Source of the DNA: CAYMCO01 sp964388955
Lineage (GTDB): Bacteria > Chloroflexota > Anaerolineae > Anaerolineales > E44-bin32
Direction of reading: 5' to 3'
DNA length: 64,000 bases
Assembly: GCA_964388955.1 (NCBI GenBank)
Contig: CAYMCO010000005.1
Coordinates: 124,001 to 188,000 of the forward strand
Every line of letters starts with the position of its first letter. Position 1 is the first letter of the stretch. Position numbers and translations under genes: made by a program. Below the pieces are notes generated by a model. It made no database searches, was not told where the DNA came from, and worked only from the letters and a program-made list of their open reading frames with translations. Below are positions 34,691 through 46,389 of this stretch, one piece after another.

Positions 34691-35179
34691 TCATCCCCCG
34701 AGCACCCAAAACAGCCAAACCGCCACGATCATCAAGCCCAAGACGAGCTTCACGCCGAACGAGGCCCCGTAGCCCAGTGCCAAGCCAACGACCCCCCGCG
34801 CCGCCCTGCGGGGATCCCGCTGGCGCCGATATTCCATGGCGTATGTCCCCCCCAGCAGGCCCATAATCCCTCCCACGGGGCCCAGGAAGAGCGTCGCCGC
34901 CAGCCCGACCCCCACCCCGACGGCCAAAGACCAACCGGATGCGCCGCCGAGCTTGGCGCCCGCCCCTCCGGCCAGGATCTCCGCCAGCCCCCCCACCAGG
35001 GCCAGACCGCTGATGAGGGCAAACAGCCAGGGGCCCCGGGCCCCCCAACCGGCGACCAATCCATAGGCCAGCGCTCCCAGCCAGATCAAGAGCATATCGG
35101 GCATTGCCGGGATGGCGATGGATATCAGCCCGGCCAAGATCAGGCAGCCTGAGAGCACAAAGCCCAGGGCTTCATTCAC
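34691..35179 (-). CDS. DUF456 family membrane protein
   Basis: 162 residues with about four to five membrane segments: GFVLSGCLILAGLISIAIP, LLIWLGALAYGLVAG, LFALISGLALVGGLAEIL, the Gly-rich VGVGVGLAATLFLGPVGGIMG, and LVLGLMIVAVWLFWVL. The 'GxxxPxxPG...LLIWxGALAYG' layout matches DUF456 (UPF0126-like Gly-rich membrane proteins) of unknown function. It overlaps the end of serS by eight bases and is translated after it. Confidence 0.8.
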   Translation of the reverse strand: MNEALGFVLSGCLILAGLISIAIPAMPDMLLIWLGALAYGLVAGWGARGPWLFALISGLALVGGLAEILAGGAGAKLGGASGWSLAVGVGVGLAATLFLGPVGGIMGLLGGTYAMEYRRQRDPRRAARGVVGLALGYGASFGVKLVLGLMIVAVWLFWVLGG

Positions 35180-36458
35180 CGGCGTCCCCTGCGGGATGAA
35201 TCACCTCCAGGCCGCCCATCCACGGCTGCAGTACCTCCGGCACTACGACGCTCCCATCCACCTGCTGATTGTTTTCGAGGACCGCGATCAGGGTGCGCGG
35301 CAGGCCCAATCCCGAGCCGTTCAGCGTATGCAGGTGCTGGGGCCGCGCCCCGGGCTCCGGCCGGTAGCGGGCCTCCGCCCGGCGCGCCTGGAAGTCCCCG
35401 CAGTTCGAGAGCGAGGACACCTCCAACCACTCCCCGCACCCCGCCGCCCAGGCCTCCACATCGTAAGTCTTCCGGGCGGTGAACCCGAGGTCACCGGTGC
35501 AGAGTTCGACCACCCGGTAGGGCAGCCCCAGGGCACGGCAGGTCTCCTCGGCATGGCCGACCATCCTTTCCAACTCGGCCTCGGATTCCTCGGGCCGGCA
35601 GAAAGTGTACATCTCAACTTTGTCGAACTGGTGCCCGCGCTTGATGCCGCGCACATCCCGCCCGGCGGACATCTTCTCCCGGCGGAAGCAGGGGGTGTAG
35701 GCCGTATAGTGGCGGGGCAGAGTCCCGGCCTCCAGGATCTCGTCCATGTGGTAGGCGGTCAAGGGCACCTCCGCAGTGGGCACCATCCAGCGATCTTCCT
35801 CCACGTCTCGGTACAGGTTGTCCCGGAACTTCGGCAGCTGCCCGGCGGCGAAGAGAGTCTGCTCGCGCACCATGAAGGGCAGGTATTTCTCCTCGTAGCC
35901 CTGCCGCAGATGCAAGTCAAGCATCCAGGCGATGAGCGCCCGCTGCAGCGCCGCACCTGGCCCGTTGAGGACGTAGAAGCGAGAGCCGGTGATCTTTACC
36001 CCGCGCTCGAAATCCAGAATCCCCAGTTCGGGGCCCAGGTCCCAGTGGGGCTTGGGCGGAAAACTGAACTCGGGCGGCTCACCGACCGTGCGCACGACCA
36101 CGTTCGCACTCTCATCCGGCCCATCGGGCACGCTCTCATCGGGGATGTTGGGGATCTCCATCATCAGCACCTGCAGCTCGTCTTGCACCTGGCGGACCCG
36201 TTCATCCAGCGCATCAATCCGCTCCCCCACCTCCCGCATGGCCTCGATCTTCTCCCTTCGGGAGGCCGCATCCCGGATGCGGCCGATCTGTTTGGAAACG
36301 GTGTTGCGCTCGGCCCTAAGCCCCTCCACCTCCGTGAGCAACTCCCGGCGCAGCTCATCCAACTCCAGCGCACGATCTATGGGCGCCTCGATCCCCCGAC
36401 GGCCCAGGGCGCGCTTCACACCCTCCGGCTCTCTGCGCAGAAGCTCGATATCCAGCAT
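35172..36458 (-). CDS. serS: Seryl-tRNA synthetase
   Basis: 428 residues, class II synthetase. The N-terminal antiparallel coiled-coil arm (about 25-105, LDELRRELLTEVEGLRAERN ... MREVGERIDALDERVRQVQD) is present. Motif 2 is seen in YTPCFRREKMSAGRDVRGIKRGHQFDKVEMYTF, and motif 3 in LNGSGLGLPRTLIAVLENNQ. GGAGGAG precedes the ATG. Controlled by a T-box leader, so induced when tRNA-Ser is uncharged. Confidence 0.96.
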   Translation of the reverse strand: MLDIELLRREPEGVKRALGRRGIEAPIDRALELDELRRELLTEVEGLRAERNTVSKQIGRIRDAASRREKIEAMREVGERIDALDERVRQVQDELQVLMMEIPNIPDESVPDGPDESANVVVRTVGEPPEFSFPPKPHWDLGPELGILDFERGVKITGSRFYVLNGPGAALQRALIAWMLDLHLRQGYEEKYLPFMVREQTLFAAGQLPKFRDNLYRDVEEDRWMVPTAEVPLTAYHMDEILEAGTLPRHYTAYTPCFRREKMSAGRDVRGIKRGHQFDKVEMYTFCRPEESEAELERMVGHAEETCRALGLPYRVVELCTGDLGFTARKTYDVEAWAAGCGEWLEVSSLSNCGDFQARRAEARYRPEPGARPQHLHTLNGSGLGLPRTLIAVLENNQQVDGSVVVPEVLQPWMGGLEVIHPAGDAGE

Positions 36459-36481
36459 GGCGACTCCTCCTTAAACAATCC

Positions 36482-36748
36482 GCGCCCCCTCATCGCAGGA
36501 CGAGGGGGCGCCCGTGGTGCCACCTGCATTCGCCGCCTTGGCGGCCTTATTCACGCGTTATCGGGCGTTCCCGGCTCCTTTACGACAATTCACGCGTCCC
36601 TGCAGGAGCGACGTGGACCTTCTCGGGATCCGGCGGAGCGGAAGGCGCCGGAATTGCCGCCGCCTCGCACTCCCCGGCGGCTCTCTGCGGGCAATGTCCC
36701 GGCGCGATTCTCCGCGCACGTCTTCGAAACCTTCAAATGCTCGTCAGT
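36482..36748 (-). promoter_or_regulatory. T-box riboswitch leader of serS
   Basis: Between the serS promoter and ATG the minus strand contains the T-box core AGGTGGCACCACGGG (36511-36525), whose UGGN-type bulge pairs with the tRNA acceptor end. It also has an AGAGAG motif followed by a GC-rich stem, and just 3' of that stem a UCC codon (36650-36652) in the expected specifier position, decoding serine. A 10-bp hairpin (36482-36491 with 36502-36511) follows the T-box core as terminator, though its tail GGATTGTTT is U-poor. The full Stem I was not folded, so the specifier call is inference. Confidence 0.8.
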
Positions 36749-36754
36749 CATCCG

Positions 36755-36782
36755 ATTATACAATTCCGATAAGCGGTGTCAA
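36755..36782 (-). promoter_or_regulatory. Consensus promoter of serS
   Basis: Minus strand: TTGACA (36777-36782), a 16-base spacer and a perfect TATAAT (36755-36760). One of the strongest promoters in the window; it leads straight into the T-box leader. Confidence 0.85.
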
Positions 36783-36813
36783 GTTAAAGGGGGACGGGGC
36801 AGGCAGGGATTAA

Positions 36814-36846
36814 GGGTCAGTGAGCAGGGATCAGTGAGCAGGGCGT
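36814..36846. repeat. Degenerate 7-bp repeat tract (AGTGAGC type)
   Basis: Reads AGTGAGC, AGGGATC, AGTGAGC, AGGGCGT in phase. Same family as tracts at 53.06 and 57.56 kb. Lies between the serS promoter and the intron relic. Confidence 0.5.
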
Positions 36847-36849
36847 GGG

Positions 36850-37476
36850 GCAACGGGCGGAATCAGCCAGCGCGCCACTTCTTCCAGCGCTATCTGTGCT
36901 TTTTTCTCACTTCCGCAAAGGATCCCGATATCGCCGGCGTACCCCACCATCCGGTACTCCTTTCGTAGCTCCCAGCCGTCAGCTCCCTCGCCAGATGTCT
37001 CCGGCTTGTTCAGCCTCTTCGGGCACTCCCGCCGGTTCCCTTTCCGATTGTCTGTCCTTCACGCATCCACCTTCCTGCTTCCCTTCGCTCCACGCCCGTT
37101 ACGGCGCTTCTCGGCTACTATGGAAGCTCTGACCCCTGTGCAGCTCTCCTGACTGCACGGGTCTCCCTGCTTCAGCTGCACGCCCTTCCCGACCATTCCA
37201 TCTCCAGCCACCTGATGCGCTCCCACCGCGGCTTTGTCACGCTACCCTTCAGCTCAGTGGATCTCCCGCTTCCGCAGGTCAAGGCCTCGCCACTCTCTAG
37301 CAGTCTCGCCAGACGCACCCGGCCGTATCGGGTTCGTCATCCTATGGGCTGGTCCTTCACCTCCTGCCGCTCTCCACCCCGCCTCACGGCGGCGCAGCTG
37401 CATTCGGTTACAGGCCGGAGAGCGTATGCATGGAGGGGACTCCCACCCCTCTGTGCATGCACGCCCGCAGGCGCAC
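36850..37476 (-). mobile_element. Truncated group II intron relic with broken reverse-transcriptase ORF
   Basis: On the minus strand the element starts GTGCGCC at 37476, the typical group II 5' end, directly after a GC palindrome. About 400 bases of structured RNA-like sequence follow, with segments characteristic of intron domains I-IV (GGTCAAGG-like tract, CCATAGTAGCCGAGAAG-type stretch). Then comes the beginning of an intron-encoded protein (a GTG at 37062, MKDRQSEREPAGVPEEAEQAG) ending at a stop near 36979. A fragment of reverse-transcriptase domain 5 follows, EYRMVGYAGDIGILCGSE, where the catalytic YADD is YAGD. Most of the RT, domain V and the 3' end are missing, so it cannot splice or move. 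Insertion after a hairpin fits bacterial class C introns. Confidence 0.75.
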
Positions 37477-37477
37477 T

Positions 37478-37501
37478 GGGGGCCGGTCTGAGGCCGGCCC
37501 C
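37478..37501. repeat. GC palindrome at the intron insertion site
   Basis: GGGGGCCGG and CCGGCCCC arms around a short loop. Nearly identical to the palindrome at 40431-40454 (shared core GGGCCGGTCTGAG). Serves as the 5' exon hairpin of the intron relic and looks like a terminator or REP-like unit. Confidence 0.65.
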
Positions 37502-37552
37502 TTTGGTGTATCGCCACCCCACGCGGGACCCAGGAGCTTGATTGCCAAGACC

Positions 37553-37744
37553 TCAGAAGGCCTGGGACAGGTGCTGCAGCACGAACGCTTTCTCCAGCAG
37601 ATCCAAATACAGGAGCGTTGTCTTGCCCACCCGACGCGGCCCATAGATAATCAAGGCCAAGCCGGGTGCGAGATACTGCTCCAATGGCTCATACTCTCGC
37701 TTGATCATAGACACGAGCATATCCAAATTCCATAAACTGACCAA
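37553..37744 (-). pseudogene. Fragment of an AAA/DUF4143-type ATPase
   Basis: A 63-codon ORF whose N-terminal part (MIKREYEPLEQYL, then LALIIYGPRRVGKTTLL) is the start and Walker A of the common 'archaeal-type ATPase with DUF4143' family. It ends shortly after in LLEKAFVLQHLS, which resembles a segment from near the C-terminal DUF4143 part ('EKAFV...'). The normal protein is about 380-400 residues, so nearly everything between seems deleted. Non-functional relic in gene-poor DNA. Confidence 0.6.
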
Positions 37745-37965
37745 GATTCATGGAGCGCAACTCCATATATTCATATCACTCTGTGGATCTCTACTCCATG
37801 AATTCTCACCTGCGCCGACCGCGGCGAACGAAGCCAGCATTGGACTCAAACCCCACAGGTCTACCAGGCCTCGAACGGGGTTCCCCCCGGCTTCCAGACA
37901 GATATGGTGCATTCGTCGCCGGACGCTCGCCCCCCACCCTGGTTCCGTTACAAGCTCCTCATGCC

Positions 37966-37993
37966 AGAAGCTGCAACCTGGAACCTGTAACCC
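37966..37993. repeat. Degenerate 7-bp repeat tract (AGGTTGC type)
   Basis: On the minus strand: GGGTTAC, AGGTTCC, AGGTTGC, AGCTTCT in phase. The tract at about 53.17 kb has nearly the same order of units. Confidence 0.5.
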
Positions 37994-38069
37994 ATCAGCC
38001 TATTCGCCTCGCCTGCAATAGGTCCGGCCATTCCATCGCCAGTTTGGAGGCGCTCTCACGGTTCCCGAT

Positions 38070-38098
38070 TTGACATACTGCGCCAAAGGCTCTATCCT
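38070..38098 (+). promoter_or_regulatory. Promoter of the oxoamine synthase operon
   Basis: TTGACA (38070-38075), a 17-base spacer and TATCCT (38093-38098). The predicted 5' leader is about 130 bases and contains no obvious hairpin terminator. Confidence 0.7.
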
Positions 38099-38236
38099 CA
38101 GCCCTTACACGGCGAGGCGGAGCGCGGCCAAGCGTGCAGGCACGCTCCGAGAATTGGACGCAAGCAGGTGGGGGGCGCAGCCGACACTCGCGTCTGGTTG
38201 TTTTCCCGGAGCCCCCCACCGAGAGAAGGCAGGGCG

Positions 38237-39418
38237 ATGGACATCTTTGAGAAATGCCGCGAGTACAGCGCGGCGCGCGAGATGAAAGCTGCGGGCTTGT
38301 ACCCATACTTCCTGCCCCTCGAGGATACCGAGGGGACGGAGGTGACCATTGACGGCCGCAAGGTCTTGATGATCGGTTCGAACAACTACCTGGGCCTGAC
38401 TACCGATCCGCGCGTGCGCCAGGCAGCCATCGACGCCGTCAATCAATTCGGCACCAGCTGCACCGGCTCCCGATTCCTGAATGGCACGCTCGCCTTGCAC
38501 CAGGAGCTCGAAGACCGCCTGGCCGACTACGTCGGCAAAGAGGCGGCCTTGGTTTTCAGCACCGGCTATCAGGTGAATCTGGGCGTCATCTCCAGCGTCG
38601 TCGGGCGCGGCGAGGTGGTCGTCACGGACAAGGACGACCACGCCAGCATCGTGGATGGGTGCAAGCTGTCCTATGGGACGGTGCGGCGGTTCAACCACAA
38701 CGATATGTCCCACTTGGCCAGAGTGCTTGAGATGACCGAGGAGGAAAGCGGACGCATGGTGGTGGTGGATGGTGTCTACAGCATGGGCGGGGACCTGGCC
38801 CCCTTGCCCGAGATGATCCCCATCTGCCAGAAGAACGACGCCCGCTTGATGGTGGACGATGCCCACAGCCTGGGAGTAATGGGCGGCGGCCGCGGGACCG
38901 CGGCGCATTTCGGGGTGGCCGACCAGGTAGACCTGATCATGGGCACCTTCAGCAAATCCTTCGCCTCCCTGGGCGGCTTCATCGCCGGGGATGCTGATGT
39001 GATCCACTATATTCAGCACCACGCCCGATCGCTGATCTTCAGCGCCTCAATGCCCGCCCCCAACGCTGCCGCCGTCCTGGCCGCTTTGGAGATCATGAAG
39101 ACCGAACCGGAGCGCATCGACAACTTGTGGCGAGTCTCCGAACGTATGCGAAGCGGGCTGCAAGAAATGGGATTCAACACCGGCGTCAGCGTCACGCCCA
39201 TCATCCCGATCATCATCGGCGGCATGGAGCAGACTTTCACCGCTTGGAAGATGTGCTTCGAGCGCGGCATATACACCAACGCCGTCGTCTCACCCGCGGT
39301 GCCCCCGGAGATGTGCCTGCTGCGCACCAGCTACATGGCGACGCACACCGACGAGCAAATTGACCGGGCGCTGGATGTCATCGGCGACGTGGGCCGGGAG
39401 TTGGGTCTGATTGCCTAG
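38237..39418 (+). CDS. Alpha-oxoamine synthase family PLP enzyme (KBL / serine palmitoyltransferase-like)
   Basis: 393 residues. The family condenses an amino acid with an acyl thioester (glycine C-acetyltransferase, BioF, HemA, serine palmitoyltransferase). Seen: LMIGSNNYLGLTTDPRVR, FGTSCTGSRFLNGTLALHQELED, VVVDGVYSMGGDLAPLPEM, DDAHSLGVMG, and the PLP lysine in MGTFSKSFASLGG (about residue 239). No bio or tdh gene lies nearby, and an extended SDR overlaps its end, a pairing reminiscent of bacterial sphingolipid genes (Spt and CerR-like). The serine palmitoyltransferase-like subgroup is favoured but not proved. The chosen ATG has AGGGCG upstream; a longer frame lacks homology. Confidence 0.8.
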   Translation: MDIFEKCREYSAAREMKAAGLYPYFLPLEDTEGTEVTIDGRKVLMIGSNNYLGLTTDPRVRQAAIDAVNQFGTSCTGSRFLNGTLALHQELEDRLADYVGKEAALVFSTGYQVNLGVISSVVGRGEVVVTDKDDHASIVDGCKLSYGTVRRFNHNDMSHLARVLEMTEEESGRMVVVDGVYSMGGDLAPLPEMIPICQKNDARLMVDDAHSLGVMGGGRGTAAHFGVADQVDLIMGTFSKSFASLGGFIAGDADVIHYIQHHARSLIFSASMPAPNAAAVLAALEIMKTEPERIDNLWRVSERMRSGLQEMGFNTGVSVTPIIPIIIGGMEQTFTAWKMCFERGIYTNAVVSPAVPPEMCLLRTSYMATHTDEQIDRALDVIGDVGRELGLIA

Positions 39419-40427
39419 AGAAGTACTCGTCACGGGCGCCACCGGCTTCATCGGCTCCGCCTTGTGCCGCTTGCTGCTCGAGCAGGGCCACCACGTCCGA
39501 GCCCTGCATCGCCCCACATCCTCGCTCATCGCCATCCAGGATCTGCCCCTGCAGAGGGTCGTTGGCGACATCTTGCAGGCCGAGACGCTTTCCCCTGCGA
39601 TGCATGGCGTGGAGTGGGTCTTTCACGCGGCGGCCGAATCCGCGCATTGGAGACACCCTGAGCGGGTCAGTCGCGTGACCGTGGAGGGCACTCGCAACAC
39701 CGTGCGGGCGGCCCGCGAGGCCTGTGTCGAGCGTCTGGTCTATACGAGCTCCCTCGCCGCGCTGGGAGTCCCCCCCGAGGGTCAGCAGCTCACCGAGGCG
39801 GACAACTACAATCTGGACCCCAAACGCTTCCCCTATGGGCATGCCAAGCTGCTGGCGGAGCAGACCGCCGTGGAAACGGCCGGGAGCGACTTGGAGGTGG
39901 TGATCGTCAATCCCTCTATTGTGTTGGGCGCCGGTGACCGGAACCAGATCAGCGGCAGCCTGGTGATCGAATCCGCGCGCGGCCACATCCCTTTTTATCC
40001 TGCCGGAGGCACCAATTTCGTGCACATCGATGATGTCGCCGCCGGCCATCTCGCGGCGGCCGTGCGCGGTCGGGCCGGGGAGCGGTACATCCTCGCCGGG
40101 GAGAATATCAGCTACCGGCGCGCTTTGGCCACGCTGGCGGAGATCACTGGAAGCAAGCCGCCCAAGATCAGACTGCCGGCCCCCCTCACGGGCCCCGCCA
40201 GCCACCTCGCCGTTCTCTATGCCCGTTTGATCGGGGTGCCCCTGGATCCCAACCTCATCCGCCTCAGCCGCTATCCCCTCTACTGCGACCGCTCCAAGGC
40301 GGAGCGGGGCTTGGGCCTGGAAGACTACCTCCCCTTCCGCCAAGCGGCGCGGGATGCTTACGACTGGTATCGGGAGCAGGGTGTTCTCGAGCCCGCTGCC
40401 AAAGAGCGTCAAGGCGGCAAGCCGTAG
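39411..40427 (+). CDS. NAD-dependent epimerase/dehydratase family (extended SDR)
   Basis: 338 residues. Rossmann motif VLVTGATGFIGSALCRLLLEQGHHV, active-site Tyr and Lys in FPYGHAKLLAEQ, upstream Ser in VYTSSLAALGVP. It resembles dihydroflavonol-4-reductase-like and hopanoid-associated (HpnA) epimerases and also the ketoceramide reductase (CerR) group. Starts at a TTG eight bases inside the oxoamine synthase gene, so the two are translationally coupled and likely act in sequence. Substrate unknown. Ends just before a palindromic terminator. Confidence 0.8.
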   Translation: MPREVLVTGATGFIGSALCRLLLEQGHHVRALHRPTSSLIAIQDLPLQRVVGDILQAETLSPAMHGVEWVFHAAAESAHWRHPERVSRVTVEGTRNTVRAAREACVERLVYTSSLAALGVPPEGQQLTEADNYNLDPKRFPYGHAKLLAEQTAVETAGSDLEVVIVNPSIVLGAGDRNQISGSLVIESARGHIPFYPAGGTNFVHIDDVAAGHLAAAVRGRAGERYILAGENISYRRALATLAEITGSKPPKIRLPAPLTGPASHLAVLYARLIGVPLDPNLIRLSRYPLYCDRSKAERGLGLEDYLPFRQAARDAYDWYREQGVLEPAAKERQGGKP

Positions 40428-40430
40428 CGC

Positions 40431-40454
40431 AGGGCCGGTCTGAGACCGGCCCTT
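40431..40454. terminator. Palindromic terminator between convergent genes
   Basis: A near-perfect palindrome GGGCCGGTCTGAGACCGGCCC flanked by A and TT, four bases after the SDR stop and about 70 bases beyond the nifJ stop on the other strand, so it could serve both. Same core as the palindrome at 37478-37501. Confidence 0.65.
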
Positions 40455-40523
40455 ACCGTTCGAATCTGAGCATCTAGGCCGTGTCGATCATGTTATGGCC
40501 TGATGGCTGTGCTGAAGGCCTCG

Positions 40524-44108
<3,585 letters not shown>

Positions 44109-44214
44109 GAATTGCTCCTCTCGAGAGAGCCCGCATCGAAGTGGGCGTGAATAATCTGTGGTAGGCTTATCGCTGGTTGAAACCAATACTGAGTCTAGGG
44201 CGCGGGTCCTCAAG

Positions 44215-44262
44215 GGAGTAGTGTCGAGGACACGCTTCCCCGATGACAATTGTCACTACTCC
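44215..44262. promoter_or_regulatory. Inverted repeat with central palindrome in the nifJ divergent region
   Basis: Arms GGAGTAGTG (44215-44223) and CACTACTCC (44254-44262) flank a segment containing the perfect palindrome TGACAATTGTCA (44244-44255). Symmetry between two divergently transcribed genes suggests an operator. No matching consensus hexamers could be assigned with confidence. Confidence 0.45.
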
Positions 44263-44318
44263 GAATTTCGTATTTCAGGGAGGATTAGAGCAGTCCCTGA
44301 CCGGAGGGAGGAGCGCCT

Positions 44319-45305
44319 ATGCCGGATCTGAAAACGCAATATATGGGAATTGAGCTGCAGAACCCAATCGTCGTCGCCGCATGCAGCATTTCCAATATGA
44401 TCGATCGCATTCAATTGGCACAGCGCGCCGGCGCCGGCGCCCTGGTCATCCGCTCGCTGTTCGAAGAACAGATTCAGATCAACGCCTTGAAACTGGAGCA
44501 TGATCTCTCAGTGGGCGCTGAGAGCTTCCCCGAGGCGCTGAGCTATTTCCCGGATATCGAATACGGCGAAGCGGATGAGCACCTGATGTGGGTGGAGAAA
44601 ACCCGCCAGGAAGTGGATATGCCGCTCATCGCCAGCCTGAACGCGGTCAGCCCCGGCTCCTGGGTGGAGTACGCCCGGAAGCTCGAGGCCACGGGCGTGG
44701 ATGGCATCGAGCTGAACATTTACGCGCTACCCACGGAGCCCGGCCGCACGGGCACGGAGATCGAAGCGGAGCTGTATGACATCGTCACCGCGGTTCAAGA
44801 TGAAGTGACGATCCCGGTAGCGGTCAAGCTCAGCCCCTTCTACACATCCATCAGCAACGTGGCCGCGGAGCTGGACCGGCGCGGCGTGAAGGCCCTGGTC
44901 CTGTTCAACCGTTTCCTGCAGCCGGATATCGACGCCCAGACGGAGGAGCTGACCAACGAGATGATCCTGAGCACCAGCCAGGAGCTCAAACTGCCGCTTC
45001 GCTGGACCGCCCTGCTCTACGGGCGCATCGACGCACAGATCGCCCTCAACACCGGCGTGCACTCCGGTCTGGATGTCGCCAAAGCGCTGCTCGCGGGCGC
45101 CACGGTCGTACAGACCGCCTCGGCGCTCTTGAGAAACGGCATCCCCTATCTGTCTACGATGTTGCGCGAACTAGAGGATTGGATGCAGGAACACGAATAC
45201 GATTCAGCGGCGGATGTCCGCGGGCGGCTGAGCCAGAAGGAGTCGGACGATCCCTTCACCTTTGAGCGCGCCCAGTACGTGCACCTGCTGCGCGATCAGA
45301 AGTAG
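44319..45305 (+). CDS. Dihydroorotate dehydrogenase-like protein
   Basis: 328 residues with a TIM-barrel, FMN-type layout: MGIELQNPIVVAACSISN, PLIASLNAVSPGSWVEYARKLEATGVDGIELNIYA, VAVKLSPFYTSISNVA, and ATVVQTASALLRNGI. It resembles PyrD but has the catalytic loop changed, and such 'DHOD-like' proteins are commonly annotated next to nifJ in anaerobes. True pyrimidine function is doubtful; a redox partner or unrelated flavoprotein role is possible. Divergent from nifJ with a shared regulatory region of about 210 bases. GGAGGGAGG precedes the ATG. Confidence 0.82.
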   Translation: MPDLKTQYMGIELQNPIVVAACSISNMIDRIQLAQRAGAGALVIRSLFEEQIQINALKLEHDLSVGAESFPEALSYFPDIEYGEADEHLMWVEKTRQEVDMPLIASLNAVSPGSWVEYARKLEATGVDGIELNIYALPTEPGRTGTEIEAELYDIVTAVQDEVTIPVAVKLSPFYTSISNVAAELDRRGVKALVLFNRFLQPDIDAQTEELTNEMILSTSQELKLPLRWTALLYGRIDAQIALNTGVHSGLDVAKALLAGATVVQTASALLRNGIPYLSTMLRELEDWMQEHEYDSAADVRGRLSQKESDDPFTFERAQYVHLLRDQK

Positions 45306-45320
45306 CATCCAGGGGCGAAA

Positions 45321-46295
45321 TCAACCGTATCCATCGGGGCGGCTGCGATGCCAGTCCCACGCCGTCTCCACGATCTCGAGCAGGCTGGTCTTCGCCGCTT
45401 TCCAGCCGAGCTCGCGCTGGATATTCCCCGCGCTTGCTACCAATCGGGGGGGGTCTCCTGGGCGGCGCGGGCTCTCCACCGCGGGGATCGAGTGGCCGGT
45501 GACCTGCCGGGCCACCTGTATGACCTCCAGCACCGAATAGCCCGCCCCATTGCCTATGTTATAGACCAGCCGCTCGTGTGTGTCGAGCGCATCGAGCGCC
45601 AGCAAGTGCGCTTCCACCAGGTCGGCAACGTGGATGTAGTCCCGTATACAGGTGCCGTCCGGAGTCGGATAATCCGTCCCAAAAATGCGTACCGCCTCCC
45701 GCTTCCCCAACGGAACCTGGAGCACCAACGGGATCAGATGGCTCTCGGGGACATGGGCTTCGCCGCGGCCGGGAATGGCACCCGCGGCGTTGAAGTAGCG
45801 CAAGGCTACATATCGCATGCCATGAATGCGCCGGTACCATTCCAGGACCTGTTCCACGAGCAGTTTGGTCTGCCCGTAGACATTGGAGGGTCCGAGTTCG
45901 GAATCCTCACTCAGAGGTTCATCGCTGGAGGCGTAGACCGCCGCTGACGACGAGAATACAAAACGCGGCACCCCAGTCCGGGCGCAGGCCTCGATCAATG
46001 AAATTGAATTGGCGACGTTGTTGTGGAAGTACTTGCCCGGGTCGCGCATACTCTCGCCGGCCTCGATGGAGCCGGCGAAATGCATCACGGCGTCAAAACG
46101 GGCCCCTCCCAGCACGGTCCTGAGGGCGGCCGTCTCCGCCAGATCGGCGCATACAAACTCCGCGCCATCGGGCACGGCGGCCCGGTGACCGGTGACGAGC
46201 GAATCATACACAGTGATCTGATGCCCGGCGTCCAATAGAATTGCAGCCGCTGCCGAGCCGATATACCCCGCACCGCCGGTGAGCAGGATCCTCAT
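45321..46295 (-). CDS. galE: UDP-glucose 4-epimerase
   Basis: 324 residues. Interconverts UDP-glucose and UDP-galactose with bound NAD. LLTGGAGYIGSAAAAILLDAG at the start, FSSSAAVYASSDEPLSED with the active-site Ser, SNVYGQTKLLVEQVL with Tyr and Lys, and YFNAAGAIPGRGEAH typical of GalE. Final gene of the minus-strand group beginning with the macrodomain gene. Confidence 0.93.
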   Translation of the reverse strand: MRILLTGGAGYIGSAAAAILLDAGHQITVYDSLVTGHRAAVPDGAEFVCADLAETAALRTVLGGARFDAVMHFAGSIEAGESMRDPGKYFHNNVANSISLIEACARTGVPRFVFSSSAAVYASSDEPLSEDSELGPSNVYGQTKLLVEQVLEWYRRIHGMRYVALRYFNAAGAIPGRGEAHVPESHLIPLVLQVPLGKREAVRIFGTDYPTPDGTCIRDYIHVADLVEAHLLALDALDTHERLVYNIGNGAGYSVLEVIQVARQVTGHSIPAVESPRRPGDPPRLVASAGNIQRELGWKAAKTSLLEIVETAWDWHRSRPDGYG

Positions 46296-46389
46296 CGATT
46301 ACCTCGCACCCCTTATTCCTCCTCGTCGCATCGATATCAAGCGCCGATGTCTCCGTCTCTCACCCCGGGACAGCCAATTCCCCTGGCCA

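Noticed and set aside
44319..45305. Pyrimidine biosynthesis assignment (pyrD) for the DHOD-like gene
   Set aside because: No other pyr genes nearby and the sequence departs from PyrD in its active-site loop; the family name is kept only as 'DHOD-like'.
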